Made by a program: the position numbers and the translations under genes. 6,668 nt of DNA from the NCBI GenBank assembly GCA_902766415.1, contig CACXDR010000094.1, positions 1-6,668 of the forward strand, in the 5' to 3' direction. This document shows positions 1 to 6,273 of the stretch, in pieces. The stretch is from an uncultured Lachnospiraceae bacterium. Lineage in GTDB: Bacteria; Bacillota_A; Clostridia; Lachnospirales; Lachnospiraceae. Numbering within the stretch: the first letter of the stretch is position 1; each line of letters starts with the position of its first letter. Below the pieces are notes generated by a model. It saw only the letters and a program-made list of their open reading frames with translations. It searched no databases and was not told the origin of the DNA.

Positions 1-980
1 AGCGCGGTCCGCGGCGCGAACTGCATCGCGAACGCGAGGAAGTCGCCGACGGCGAAGCAGGCGGACGTGAGGAACGCCGTGTTCAGCATGGCGCTCCTCG
101 GCCCGTAGGACGCGAGGTCAAAGATGACCGGCATGGAGTTCACGCAGCTCGTGATGAGCGCGTTCACGCCCTCCCCGTCGATCTTCAGGAACGCCGCTGC
201 CGTATCGAAGCCCTTCTTCAGGATGAGCCTCGCCAGCTCCACCGCCGGAAGGATCCCTGCGAGGAAGATCGCGATCCGCGCGATCACGGGCAGGACCTCG
301 TCAAGCGGCGTCATGTTCTTAACGAGGGCGATGCCGGTATATTCCTTGAGGACGATCGCGGAAAAGCCGAACAGCGAGATCCCGCGGACCACGTAGGAGA
401 TCAGAAGGAAGAGCTTCTGTGCCGCGGCGGGCGATATCCGGAAAAGGAGGATAAGGAGGATGCACATCACGATGATCGGAAGGAGGCTCGAAAGGATCAC
501 GTGCAGGGGAAACCCGCCAAGGAGCCCTGAGATCACACAGCCTGCGGGGATCGTGATGAAGCCGGCCAGGAGTCCCCGCACGACCGCAGCGCGGTTCTCC
601 GGGGATGAGTTCATGAGGGAGTAGGGGATCGTGAACGAGATGCTCACGCCGAGAAAGCTCGCGACGATCATCCCGTTGAAAAGGCCGGCCTCGGGATCCA
701 GTGCCATTTCACGCGCCAGCACCGCCGCCCCGCTGTCGCAGCTGATCAGCATGCCGGCAAAAAACGACGGGTCGCACCCGATCATCGTCATGAGCGGCCC
801 GACCGCCGGCGCCGCGACGCTGCTGATCCATGGCGCGAGGCACATGAACCCGGTCATCGTGATGAAAAGCCCCGGCAGGGTGCCGAAGCCCCGCCTGAAC
901 GCCTCCCCGAGATGAAGCCTGCTTCCGGTAAGGAAATCAAGCGCGCCGATACAGAAGAAAACCGCCATGAACCGTTCCAT
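1..980 (-). CDS. eutH: EutH-family ethanolamine permease (C-terminus beyond window)
   Basis: Integral membrane protein expected to carry ethanolamine across the cytoplasmic membrane. The reading frame is open from ATG at 980 to the left edge (326 residues seen), so it has no stop here. Stretches that match EutH as I recall it from E. coli are CDPSFFAGMLISCDSGAAVLA (residues 69-88 region), TIPYSLMNSSPENRA (117-131), GLLAGFITIPAGC (136-148), and near the edge NTAFLTSACFAVGDFLAFA. The rest is a run of hydrophobic helices. E. coli EutH is about 408 residues; the loop after the first helix is shorter here, so several tens of C-terminal residues are missing. Start choice: AAAGG (992-988) lies 7 nt before the ATG; an in-frame ATG at 968 lacks such spacing. 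It follows the GGT gene after 124 nt. No other eut genes or microcompartment genes are visible, so its pathway context lies outside or is absent. Family call is firm; substrate is inferred. Confidence 0.9.
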   Translation of the reverse strand, partial: MERFMAVFFCIGALDFLTGSRLHLGEAFRRGFGTLPGLFITMTGFMCLAPWISSVAAPAVGPLMTMIGCDPSFFAGMLISCDSGAAVLAREMALDPEAGLFNGMIVASFLGVSISFTIPYSLMNSSPENRAAVVRGLLAGFITIPAGCVISGLLGGFPLHVILSSLLPIIVMCILLILLFRISPAAAQKLFLLISYVVRGISLFGFSAIVLKEYTGIALVKNMTPLDEVLPVIARIAIFLAGILPAVELARLILKKGFDTAAAFLKIDGEGVNALITSCVNSMPVIFDLASYGPRSAMLNTAFLTSACFAVGDFLAFAMQFAPRTA

Positions 981-1104
981 AAACTTACCTTTCCCTTTTC
1001 AGAACACTTACAGAAAAACTCCATACCACAGCCAGCGGCACCCGGAAAGAGCGTCGCTGGCTGTGGCAAAGCTTATGCTGTTTGTACAGCGGGGGGTCAG
1101 GCAA
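981..1104. other. Intergenic region between GGT and eutH genes
   Basis: This 124-nt gap contains one strong stem-loop (1026-1066) and the eutH ribosome binding site (988-992). I see no convincing -35/-10 pair for a separate eutH promoter on the minus strand; a TATGGA hexamer next to the stem lacks a credible -35. eutH may therefore depend on read-through from the GGT gene. Confidence 0.5.
1014..1066 (-). terminator. Perfect 12-bp stem-loop with offset T5 tract after GGT gene
   Basis: Arms CCACAGCCAGCG (1066-1055 on the minus strand) and CGCTGGCTGTGG (1037-1026) pair perfectly around a 17-nt loop, and can be extended by a G-U and a U-A pair. A T5 tract (1018-1014) follows on the minus strand, but about 7 nt after the stem base, which is further than in a textbook intrinsic terminator. 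It may act as a partial terminator, an mRNA stabiliser for the GGT 3' end, or a signal that lowers eutH expression. Confidence 0.5.
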
Positions 1105-2829
1105 TTACTCGAAGCAGAGTCCGTCGATCGCGATGGTTCCGCTCGCCGTGAGAACACCTCCGCCGCCGTCCGCACGGTCCGTGCCGCCCGGGATGAAGTA
1201 GCCGTTGATCTTCTGGATGCCGTTCGGCATGACCAGGAGGACGCCGAAGTCGGTCGTCTCGAGCACGTTGTGGCCTCTCTCCTTCAGGATCTTCACGGTA
1301 TCGGGCGAGAACCCGTCCTCAAGCTCAAGCCCCTGCTCCAGGGTCAGGCAGCAGATGTGCGGGCAGTTCGCAGCTGTATTCATCATCATACCATAATCGA
1401 TGGAGTTGATGATAGTCTGAAGATTGCTGGTGATGATGCGCGGGCCGCCTGCGGAACCGAACGCGAACACCGGCTCGCCGTCCTTCAGGACGATGCCCGG
1501 GCACATGCTGGACAGCGGGGTCTTGCCCGGACGAACCGCGTTCGCCATGCCGTACGCAAGTCCCTGCGTGGTCCTGACGCCGACCTTCGGGCTGAAGTCC
1601 GCCATCGTGTTGTTCATGATGAAGCCGCGTCCCGGGATCACGACGCCGCAGCCCCACCAGTTGCGGATGGTCTGGGTCTGGGAAACGACGTTCCCGAACT
1701 TGTCCATGACGCAGAAGTTGGAGGTGCAGCCCCTGTACTCCTTGGCCTCGATGCCGTCGGTCGGCTTGTACTCCTTCGCGACGTTCATGTCGATCTTCGC
1801 GGCAAGCTCCTTCGCGTACTCCTTGGACATGATCTTCTCAGTCTGGACATCGACGAAATCGGGGTCGCCCATCGCGACGGAACGGTCCGCGAACATCAGC
1901 TTCATGGTCTCCGCGATGACGTGCGTCGCATCCGCCGAGTGGAAGCCCATGCCCTTGAGGTCGAAGTTCTCAAGGATGTTGAGCATCTGGATGATGTGGG
2001 CGCCGCCCGAGGACGGCGGGCACATGGAGACGATGTCGTAGCCGCGGTAGTTCCCCTTCACTGCCTGCCTGACCTTCGGCGCGCAGTTCACGAGGTCTTC
2101 CTTCACAAGGAGGCCCTTGTTCTTATTGACGTACTCGACGATCTCGTCCGCGACCGGGCCGTTGTAGAACCAGTCGACGCCGTTCTTCGCGACCTGCTCC
2201 ATGGTGTCGGCAAGGTCCGGGTTCTTAACGATCTCGCCGAACTCTCTCGGCTTTCCGTTGTTGAGGTAATACTCCTTAAAGCCCTCGTACTCGGCAGAGT
2301 TGTGCTCCGCCTCGGGCGTGTTGGAGACGCGGGCATACAGGAAGCCGCACTTGAAGCCTTCACGGGCTGCGCGGATCGCCGGCGCGGAGACCTGCTCCCA
2401 GGTCATGGTGCCGTACTTCTTAAGCAGCATGTCCATGGCGCGGTACATCGCCGGGACAGCGACGGCGCGGCCGGAGAACTCGGTGAGGTTCAGGTCGACC
2501 TCTCCGTTCTCGTCGAGGAACATATCCTGGTATCCGTTGATCGGCGCGACGCCGCGCGCATCGACCGCGTAGAACTCGTTCTTTTCCTTGTTGTAGGTCA
2601 CGTGGAAGCAGCCGCCGCCGATACCGCTGTGGTACGGCTCAACGACGCCGAGCATCAGGGAGACGGCGCAGGCCGCGTCGTACGCGTTTCCGCCTGCCTT
2701 CAGGATCTCCAGGCCCGCGCTCGCAGCGTAGGGGCTGTTGCAGCTGACCGCTCCGTCGGTACCCTCGACGTGGGGCTTGTACATCGCGATCTCGGAAACT
2801 TCCCTGTTAAGATACGGTCTGTTAGGCAT
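1105..2829 (-). CDS. ggt: Gamma-glutamyltransferase-family Ntn hydrolase, leaderless
   Basis: 574 residues, usual length for GGT. Family members self-cleave before a threonine, which becomes the nucleophile that attacks a gamma-glutamyl amide, giving hydrolysis or transfer to an amino acid. The expected nucleophile is T369 in GCTSNFCVMD, predicting chains of about 368 and 206 residues. From T369 onward the protein aligns without gaps to my recollection of E. coli GGT: T387 (E. coli T409), D411 (D433), S440-S441 in PLSSM (S462-S463), G461-G462 in GSAGGPRI (G483-G484). R92 in DARGVAP corresponds to R114. Two substrate-pocket positions differ: R389 where E. coli has N411, T408 where it has Q430. 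There is no signal peptide: the N-terminus (MPNRPYLNREVSE) is polar, so the enzyme should be cytoplasmic, unlike the periplasmic E. coli enzyme. AAAGGAG lies 7 nt before the ATG. It is 63 nt downstream of a permease gene, so it probably acts on that permease's cargo. Family sure; exact substrate unknown. Confidence 0.93.
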   Translation of the reverse strand: MPNRPYLNREVSEIAMYKPHVEGTDGAVSCNSPYAASAGLEILKAGGNAYDAACAVSLMLGVVEPYHSGIGGGCFHVTYNKEKNEFYAVDARGVAPINGYQDMFLDENGEVDLNLTEFSGRAVAVPAMYRAMDMLLKKYGTMTWEQVSAPAIRAAREGFKCGFLYARVSNTPEAEHNSAEYEGFKEYYLNNGKPREFGEIVKNPDLADTMEQVAKNGVDWFYNGPVADEIVEYVNKNKGLLVKEDLVNCAPKVRQAVKGNYRGYDIVSMCPPSSGGAHIIQMLNILENFDLKGMGFHSADATHVIAETMKLMFADRSVAMGDPDFVDVQTEKIMSKEYAKELAAKIDMNVAKEYKPTDGIEAKEYRGCTSNFCVMDKFGNVVSQTQTIRNWWGCGVVIPGRGFIMNNTMADFSPKVGVRTTQGLAYGMANAVRPGKTPLSSMCPGIVLKDGEPVFAFGSAGGPRIITSNLQTIINSIDYGMMMNTAANCPHICCLTLEQGLELEDGFSPDTVKILKERGHNVLETTDFGVLLVMPNGIQKINGYFIPGGTDRADGGGGVLTASGTIAIDGLCFE

Positions 2830-2836
2830 GGATCTT

Positions 2837-2843
2837 CTCCTTT
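2837..2843 (-). promoter_or_regulatory. Ribosome binding site of GGT gene
   Basis: AAAGGAG, 7 nt before the ATG at 2829. The same motif and spacing occur before the preferred permease start at 4275, which supports both start choices. Confidence 0.8.
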
Positions 2844-2850
2844 CTGTAGA

Positions 2851-2877
2851 CAGGACCGGGCGAACTGCCCGGCCCTG
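2851..2877 (-). other. Intergenic stem-loop between permease and GGT genes
   Basis: On the minus strand CAGGGCCGGGC (2877-2867) pairs with GCCCGGTCCTG (2861-2851) over 11 bp, including one G-U pair, around a 5-nt loop. No T tract follows, so it is not a standard terminator. It sits 16 nt after the permease stop and 7 nt before the GGT ribosome binding site. It could protect or process the mRNA so that permease and enzyme are made in different amounts; that role is inference. Confidence 0.6.
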
Positions 2878-2892
2878 AAAGAACTGTTATGA

Positions 2893-4275
2893 TCAGACAG
2901 CGATCTCTTTCTTGTTCGGCCAGATGCTGTCGCAGATCAGGCCGGTGACGACGTTGGCAACGATGGTCGGATAGAAGACGCTGATCTTGGAATTCATGCC
3001 GGAGAAGTTCCAGATCAGGGCGACTGCCACCGCGACAAGGATACTTGCCATCGCGGACTTGGAGGACGTCTTTTTGGAGAACATTCCTGCAAGGACTGCG
3101 TAAGCGAACGGGGTCATGACGATCATGTTGAGGGTCATGAACATGTTGGTGATGGAAGCGGACGGGATGATGAAGCCGATCGCCAGGGAAACGTACGCGA
3201 TCACGATCGTGCCGACACGGGAGACCTTCAGGACCTTCTCGTCGCTTGCGCCCGGGTTGATCTGGCGCGCGTAGATGTTGGAAAGGACGGTACCGGTCGC
3301 CATCATCATGGTCGCCATGGTCGCCGCGATGATCATCGTGGTGACTGCGAAGACGATGCCTGCGTAGACCGGGCTGGAGTACTCGCGGATAGCCCATGCG
3401 TATGCTCTTGCGCCGTCGCCGAGGTCAGCGCCCTCGGTCGCCTTTGCCATCATACCGATCATGGCGGTAAGGATCGCGATCGGGGCAGCGATGATATATC
3501 CGAGCACGCAGCCCTTCAGAGCGGTGCTGTCATCCTTCGCGGAAAGCATGGGCTGCATGGCCGCCTGGTTGACGAACGCGCTGGTGATGCCGCCGATGGA
3601 CCATGCGAGGATCTGCTGGGTGGGCATCGCGGAAAGCTTGTCATAGCCCTCCGGCAGCTTCTGGATCAGGCCGCCGTAGCCGCCGAACTTCGGAAGCGTG
3701 GTCGCGATGAAGATGATGAGCAGGACGTAGGTCGCGATACTGACGATACGGCCGACGACGGAGGAACCCTTCATGCCTGCGAAGCCGGTGTACGCAGCAG
3801 CGATCGTGACGCCGACGAACATGGCCGCGCTGACGTTCAGCTGCGGAAGCACGATCTGGATAACGGAGGAGACGGTCTTCAGCTGGATCGGGACGTAAAT
3901 GGTACCGTAGATCAGCCAGACGTAGGACTGGATGCGGGAGACTGTCGCGTCGTAGCGGTTCTCAAGGAAGATCGGCAGGGAGCTTGCCTTCATGTTCTTT
4001 CTTAAGTACTTGGCAAGAAGTCCCATGACCAGGATGTATACGCCGCCTGCGATGGAATACCAGCAGCCTGCGATACCGAGGGTGTAGCCGTTCTGTGCCG
4101 CACCGACGATACTCATGCCGCCGATCTGCCATGCGCCGAGCATGGCGCCGACCGCGAACACGCTCATCGAACGGTCAGAGCCGTTCCACTGGCTTGACTT
4201 GCCGATCGCCTTACCTGCGTAGACACCTGCAGAGACGATCAGGATGAATGTTATTGCCCATACTGCTACTAACAT
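2893..4275 (-). CDS. Sodium/solute symporter (SSS/SLC5) family permease
   Basis: 460 residues, about 13 predicted membrane helices, starting directly with a hydrophobic helix (MLVAVWAITFILIVSAGVYAG). Family features: the helix-2 glycine-rich region GAMLGAWQIGGMSIVGAAQ (about 43-61) followed by a YTLGIAG turn; the cytoplasmic stretch MLSAKDDSTALKG (about 243-255), typical of this family; and the later helix ending in LSNIYARQINPG (about 331-342). The family imports sugars, amino acids, vitamins or other organic solutes with Na+; the substrate cannot be read from the sequence. The helix that normally supplies serines to the Na2 site reads IIAATMATMMMATG and lacks serine, so coupling may differ. 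Start: AAAGGAG (4289-4283) is 7 nt before ATG 4275 but only 1 nt before the ATG at 4281, so 4275 is preferred; using 4281 adds Met-Ile. The gene is first in a unit with the GGT gene and probably brings in its substrate. Confidence 0.92.
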   Translation of the reverse strand: MLVAVWAITFILIVSAGVYAGKAIGKSSQWNGSDRSMSVFAVGAMLGAWQIGGMSIVGAAQNGYTLGIAGCWYSIAGGVYILVMGLLAKYLRKNMKASSLPIFLENRYDATVSRIQSYVWLIYGTIYVPIQLKTVSSVIQIVLPQLNVSAAMFVGVTIAAAYTGFAGMKGSSVVGRIVSIATYVLLIIFIATTLPKFGGYGGLIQKLPEGYDKLSAMPTQQILAWSIGGITSAFVNQAAMQPMLSAKDDSTALKGCVLGYIIAAPIAILTAMIGMMAKATEGADLGDGARAYAWAIREYSSPVYAGIVFAVTTMIIAATMATMMMATGTVLSNIYARQINPGASDEKVLKVSRVGTIVIAYVSLAIGFIIPSASITNMFMTLNMIVMTPFAYAVLAGMFSKKTSSKSAMASILVAVAVALIWNFSGMNSKISVFYPTIVANVVTGLICDSIWPNKKEIAV

Positions 4276-4282
4276 AATCATT

Positions 4283-4355
4283 CTCCTTTCAGATAAAACC
4301 TTATAGGTAGAGCTTACATAACAGACTATAGCGGATTCAGGAATGGAAATATTGT
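4283..4355 (-). promoter_or_regulatory. Probable promoter region and RBS of permease-GGT unit
   Basis: Only about 70 nt separate the upstream terminator from the permease ribosome binding site, so a promoter is expected here. Two -10-like boxes are visible on the minus strand, TATAGT (4330-4325) and TATAAG (4305-4300). Neither has a good TTGACA-like box 16-18 nt upstream. A poor -35 would fit a promoter needing an activator such as the adjacent AraC-type protein. The exact start site cannot be decided. Confidence 0.35.
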
Positions 4356-4395
4356 AAAAATCGGAAAAGCTCTTTACAGAGCCTTTCCGATTTTT
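4356..4395. terminator. Bidirectional intrinsic terminator
   Basis: A 17-position stem (4356-4372 with 4379-4395) has one A/C mismatch and a 6-nt loop. It is flanked by A5 on one side and T5 on the other, so either strand gives a stem followed by a U run. On the minus strand it should end the hydrolase-regulator transcript before the permease promoter. On the plus strand it would stop antisense transcription. The base composition around it is clearly more AT-rich than in the genes. Confidence 0.85.
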
Positions 4396-4413
4396 ATTAA
4401 TTCTTTATTCTTT

Positions 4414-4485
4414 TCTGTGCCGGTGGGGAGGTCTGTGCCGGTTTTTTCACCAGACCGCAGATAAACCGTGCTGTTTTGTGCCGGT
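4414..4485. repeat. Three direct repeats of an 11-bp GTGCCGGT-core element
   Basis: On the plus strand TCTGTGCCGGT occurs at 4414-4424 and again at 4432-4442, start to start 18 bp; TTTGTGCCGGT occurs at 4475-4485, 43 bp further on. The second and third copies are both followed by TTTT. They lie between the regulator gene and the terminator, about 140-210 bp upstream of the permease start. Candidates are operator sites for the AraC-type protein, which often binds direct repeats, or an RNA element in the regulator's 3' UTR. I do not see the 8-base core GTGCCGGT in the other intergenic regions. Confidence 0.55.
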
Positions 4486-4498
4486 TTTCCGCCGTTTC

Positions 4499-4538
4499 CC
4501 GGGTCTCCGGCAGCATCACCCGCTGCCCTCTGACCCGG
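4499..4538 (-). other. Two-tier hairpin directly after regulator stop codon
   Basis: Outer arms CCGGGTC/GACCCGG (7 bp) and inner arms GGCAGC/GCTGCC (6 bp) are separated by a small asymmetric internal loop, with a 7-nt terminal loop. The hairpin begins 3 nt after the regulator stop. No T run follows, so it is more likely a 3'-end protecting or pausing structure than an independent terminator; the strong terminator lies further on at 4356-4395. Confidence 0.5.
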
Positions 4539-4541
4539 CGG

Positions 4542-5417
4542 TCACCGGATCAGGTCCGCCCCGGGGTACCTCGGCGGCCGCCGTTCGAGCCTCCTGAGCT
4601 CCGTCGGCCTGATCCCGGTCATCTTTAAGAACACCCGGTTAAAATGGGACTGGTCATAGAATTCCATCAGCTGCGAGATCTCCGCGAGGGATTCCCTTTC
4701 CGACTTTAAAAGGCGCTGCATGGCGCTCTGGAAGCAGATCTGGAGGTTCAGCTGCTTCGGCCCGATCCCGACGCAGTCCCGCACGGTGCTCTGCAGGGAG
4801 CGCGCGGAATAGCCGAACTCCTCTTCCAGCTCCTGCATCTTCATGATCCGCCGGTGGTCCATCATGTAGCGGACGATGTCCAGCGCAAGCGCCTCTGTCC
4901 TTTCCTTCACGCCTGCAGGATGGCGCTTCGAGCATTCCTCAAGGAACGCCTTCGCGAACCGGAGCTGCTCCTCCTCGCTTTCCGCGGCGTTGATCCTTTC
5001 GATGAGTCCCCGGGACCACGGCAGCAGGCTTTCAAGCTCCACCCCGTACGGGGAGATCTCCGAGGACGGGATCCCCGTGATATCCGAGAAGGCGCCGGCA
5101 GAAAACTGCAGCATCAGGATCTTCCGGAGCCCGTGCACCGGGACCCGGTCCTTATTCGGAAGCACGCCGAACAGGTACGCCGAGGGCGTATCCTGCTGCA
5201 CGGAAAATTCGATCCCGAGCTGGCCAAGGCCCGGAAAGCAGTCCAGCGCGTCCGCGCCGTCCATCATGTCAAAGCGCCGCACCCTGACGGACTTCCCGCC
5301 CTCCGTAAGCACTTTCGGGGCGCGCTTTTCCTCGACCCTCCAGAGCGGCTGGAAGGAAAACGCGCCGTTAAGGACCTCGTCCCGGTATTCTGGCTGATTC
5401 CGGTCTTTCTCCGCCAT
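4542..5417 (-). CDS. AraC/XylS-family transcriptional regulator
   Basis: 291 residues. The C-terminal third is an AraC-type DNA-binding domain with two helix-turn-helix units: the first around MQELEEEFGYSARSLQSTVR (194-213), the second around LAEISQLMEFYDQSHFNRVF (244-263), followed by the family signature FLKMTGIRPTELRRL (263-277). The N-terminal 165 or so residues (RVRRFDMMDGADALDCFPG, 45-63 onward) resemble the ligand-sensing half of AraC proteins that carry a DUF6597-like domain; no ligand can be assigned. The start has AAGGGGG 4 nt upstream of ATG 5417. The gene follows the cysteine hydrolase by 60 nt and is likely in its transcript, and precedes the permease-GGT unit, which it most likely controls. 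The triple repeat downstream (4414-4485) is a candidate binding site. Whether it activates or represses is unknown. Confidence 0.92.
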   Translation of the reverse strand: MAEKDRNQPEYRDEVLNGAFSFQPLWRVEEKRAPKVLTEGGKSVRVRRFDMMDGADALDCFPGLGQLGIEFSVQQDTPSAYLFGVLPNKDRVPVHGLRKILMLQFSAGAFSDITGIPSSEISPYGVELESLLPWSRGLIERINAAESEEEQLRFAKAFLEECSKRHPAGVKERTEALALDIVRYMMDHRRIMKMQELEEEFGYSARSLQSTVRDCVGIGPKQLNLQICFQSAMQRLLKSERESLAEISQLMEFYDQSHFNRVFLKMTGIRPTELRRLERRPPRYPGADLIR

Positions 5418-5427
5418 AGTGCCCCCT

Positions 5428-5448
5428 TGCCGGTACTTGCGCCCGGCA
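5428..5448 (-). other. Small hairpin at regulator ribosome binding site
   Basis: TGCCGG (5448-5443, minus strand) pairs with CCGGCA (5433-5428) around a 9-nt loop. The 3' arm touches the first base of the AAGGGGG ribosome binding site of the regulator gene, so it could modestly reduce regulator translation. The stem is only 6 bp and may be fortuitous. Confidence 0.3.
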
Positions 5449-5477
5449 GATCCTGAAAGCCTTCTGTCCCTGAAGGT

Positions 5478-6185
5478 TCAGGCAGACATTGCCGTTCCCT
5501 CGATCAGGGCGATGGTCTCATCCGTCGAAAGTACATCGCAGTAGATCACGCTCATGATCTTCAGCTCCGCGTCGTGAAGCTCCATGGAGCCCGCCGCGCA
5601 GGCATCCTCCACGCAGATCACCTTGTAGCCTGCGTCTGCGAGGCTCCGGACTGTACAGGCCACGCACTGGTCCGTCACGATACCGGTGACGACGACCGTG
5701 TCCACGCCCATGTTGCGGAGCAGGATCTCGTAGTTCGTGCCTGTCAGGACGCTGTCCGTCGTCTTGTTAACGACGATCTCGTCCGGAAGCGGCTTAAGCT
5801 CGTCCACGATCTGCGCCCCGTGGCTGTTCACCGGAAGGAAGATCCCGTTCCAGCCCTCCTCCTTCTGTACAGGGGACCGGTCAAGGCCGTCCGGGCGGAG
5901 GCATGCGATCCTGCCGTAGGTGACGATCATGTTCCGCGCGCGGAAGGTGTCAAGAAGCCTCCTGTTATTCGGGATCACGATCTCGTCAAGCCTGTCGTGG
6001 AACGGGATCCAGCGCTCCCACTCTCCCGCTGCCTGGAAGGCCTTCGCTTCATCGGAGTCCCTCAGGATAAACTCGTTCTGCATGTCGATGATCAGAAGCG
6101 CTGTCTTCGCGGGATCGATCACGGTCTCCGGGAAGCTGGTCATGGTCTCATAATAAAAGCTGGTATATTTTCTGCGCGGCCGCAT
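5478..6185 (-). CDS. Isochorismatase-fold cysteine hydrolase (amidase-like)
   Basis: 235 residues from ATG 6185. The isochorismatase/nicotinamidase triad is visible: Asp34 in LLIIDMQNEF, Lys141 in VVNKTTDSV, and the nucleophile Cys174 in GIVTDQCVACTVR, with the typical following ADAGYKV. Members (nicotinamidase, N-carbamoylsarcosine amidase, RutB, biuret hydrolase) are cytoplasmic and cleave C-N amide or carbamoyl bonds through a cysteine thioester; I cannot choose among them. Start: AAAGGA (6199-6194) lies 8 nt before 6185 and only 2 nt before the alternative ATG 6191. A further in-frame ATG at 6257 would add 24 residues (MLFLRSALSMGFKRK...), but it sits 1 nt after an AGGAGG, too close for normal initiation, and the family does not need this extension. 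It is promoter-proximal to the AraC-type gene and probably handles the same compound or a product of the GGT-family enzyme. Confidence 0.9.
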   Translation of the reverse strand: MRPRRKYTSFYYETMTSFPETVIDPAKTALLIIDMQNEFILRDSDEAKAFQAAGEWERWIPFHDRLDEIVIPNNRRLLDTFRARNMIVTYGRIACLRPDGLDRSPVQKEEGWNGIFLPVNSHGAQIVDELKPLPDEIVVNKTTDSVLTGTNYEILLRNMGVDTVVVTGIVTDQCVACTVRSLADAGYKVICVEDACAAGSMELHDAELKIMSVIYCDVLSTDETIALIEGTAMSA

Positions 6186-6273
6186 AATCATGTTCCTTTC
6201 TGTTTCTGTGCTTTTCCTTTTGAATCCCATTGATAATGCCGACCGCAGAAAAAGCATACCTCCTGCTACTGAA

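Noticed and set aside
124..915. Plus-strand frames at 124-396 and 631-915
   Set aside because: Both are antisense to the continuous minus-strand eutH frame, whose EutH motifs run across the whole interval.
967..2892. 641-codon open frame on the plus strand opposite the GGT gene
   Set aside because: It is antisense to an enzyme with clear catalytic motifs. Its product is rich in Arg, Asp, Val, Leu and His without domain pattern, as expected for a shadow frame in GC-biased DNA, and there is no good ribosome binding site.
4356..4395. ANTAR (EutV) type antitermination hairpin
   Set aside because: The hexanucleotide loop lacks the required A at position 1 and G at position 4 on either strand, and there is no paired second hairpin; an ordinary terminator explains it.
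4464..4485. Possible sigma54 promoter (CGGCAC...GCAC on the minus strand)
   Set aside because: Spacing between the GG and GC elements is one base short of the required distance and the -12 box lacks TTGC.
4854..5456. 200-codon plus-strand frame opposite the AraC-type gene
   Set aside because: Low-complexity shadow composition, overlaps a gene with a clear DNA-binding domain, no family resemblance.
5574..6233. 219-codon plus-strand frame opposite the cysteine hydrolase
   Set aside because: Shadow of a gene with a full catalytic triad; composition rich in His, Arg, Val and Asp without motifs.
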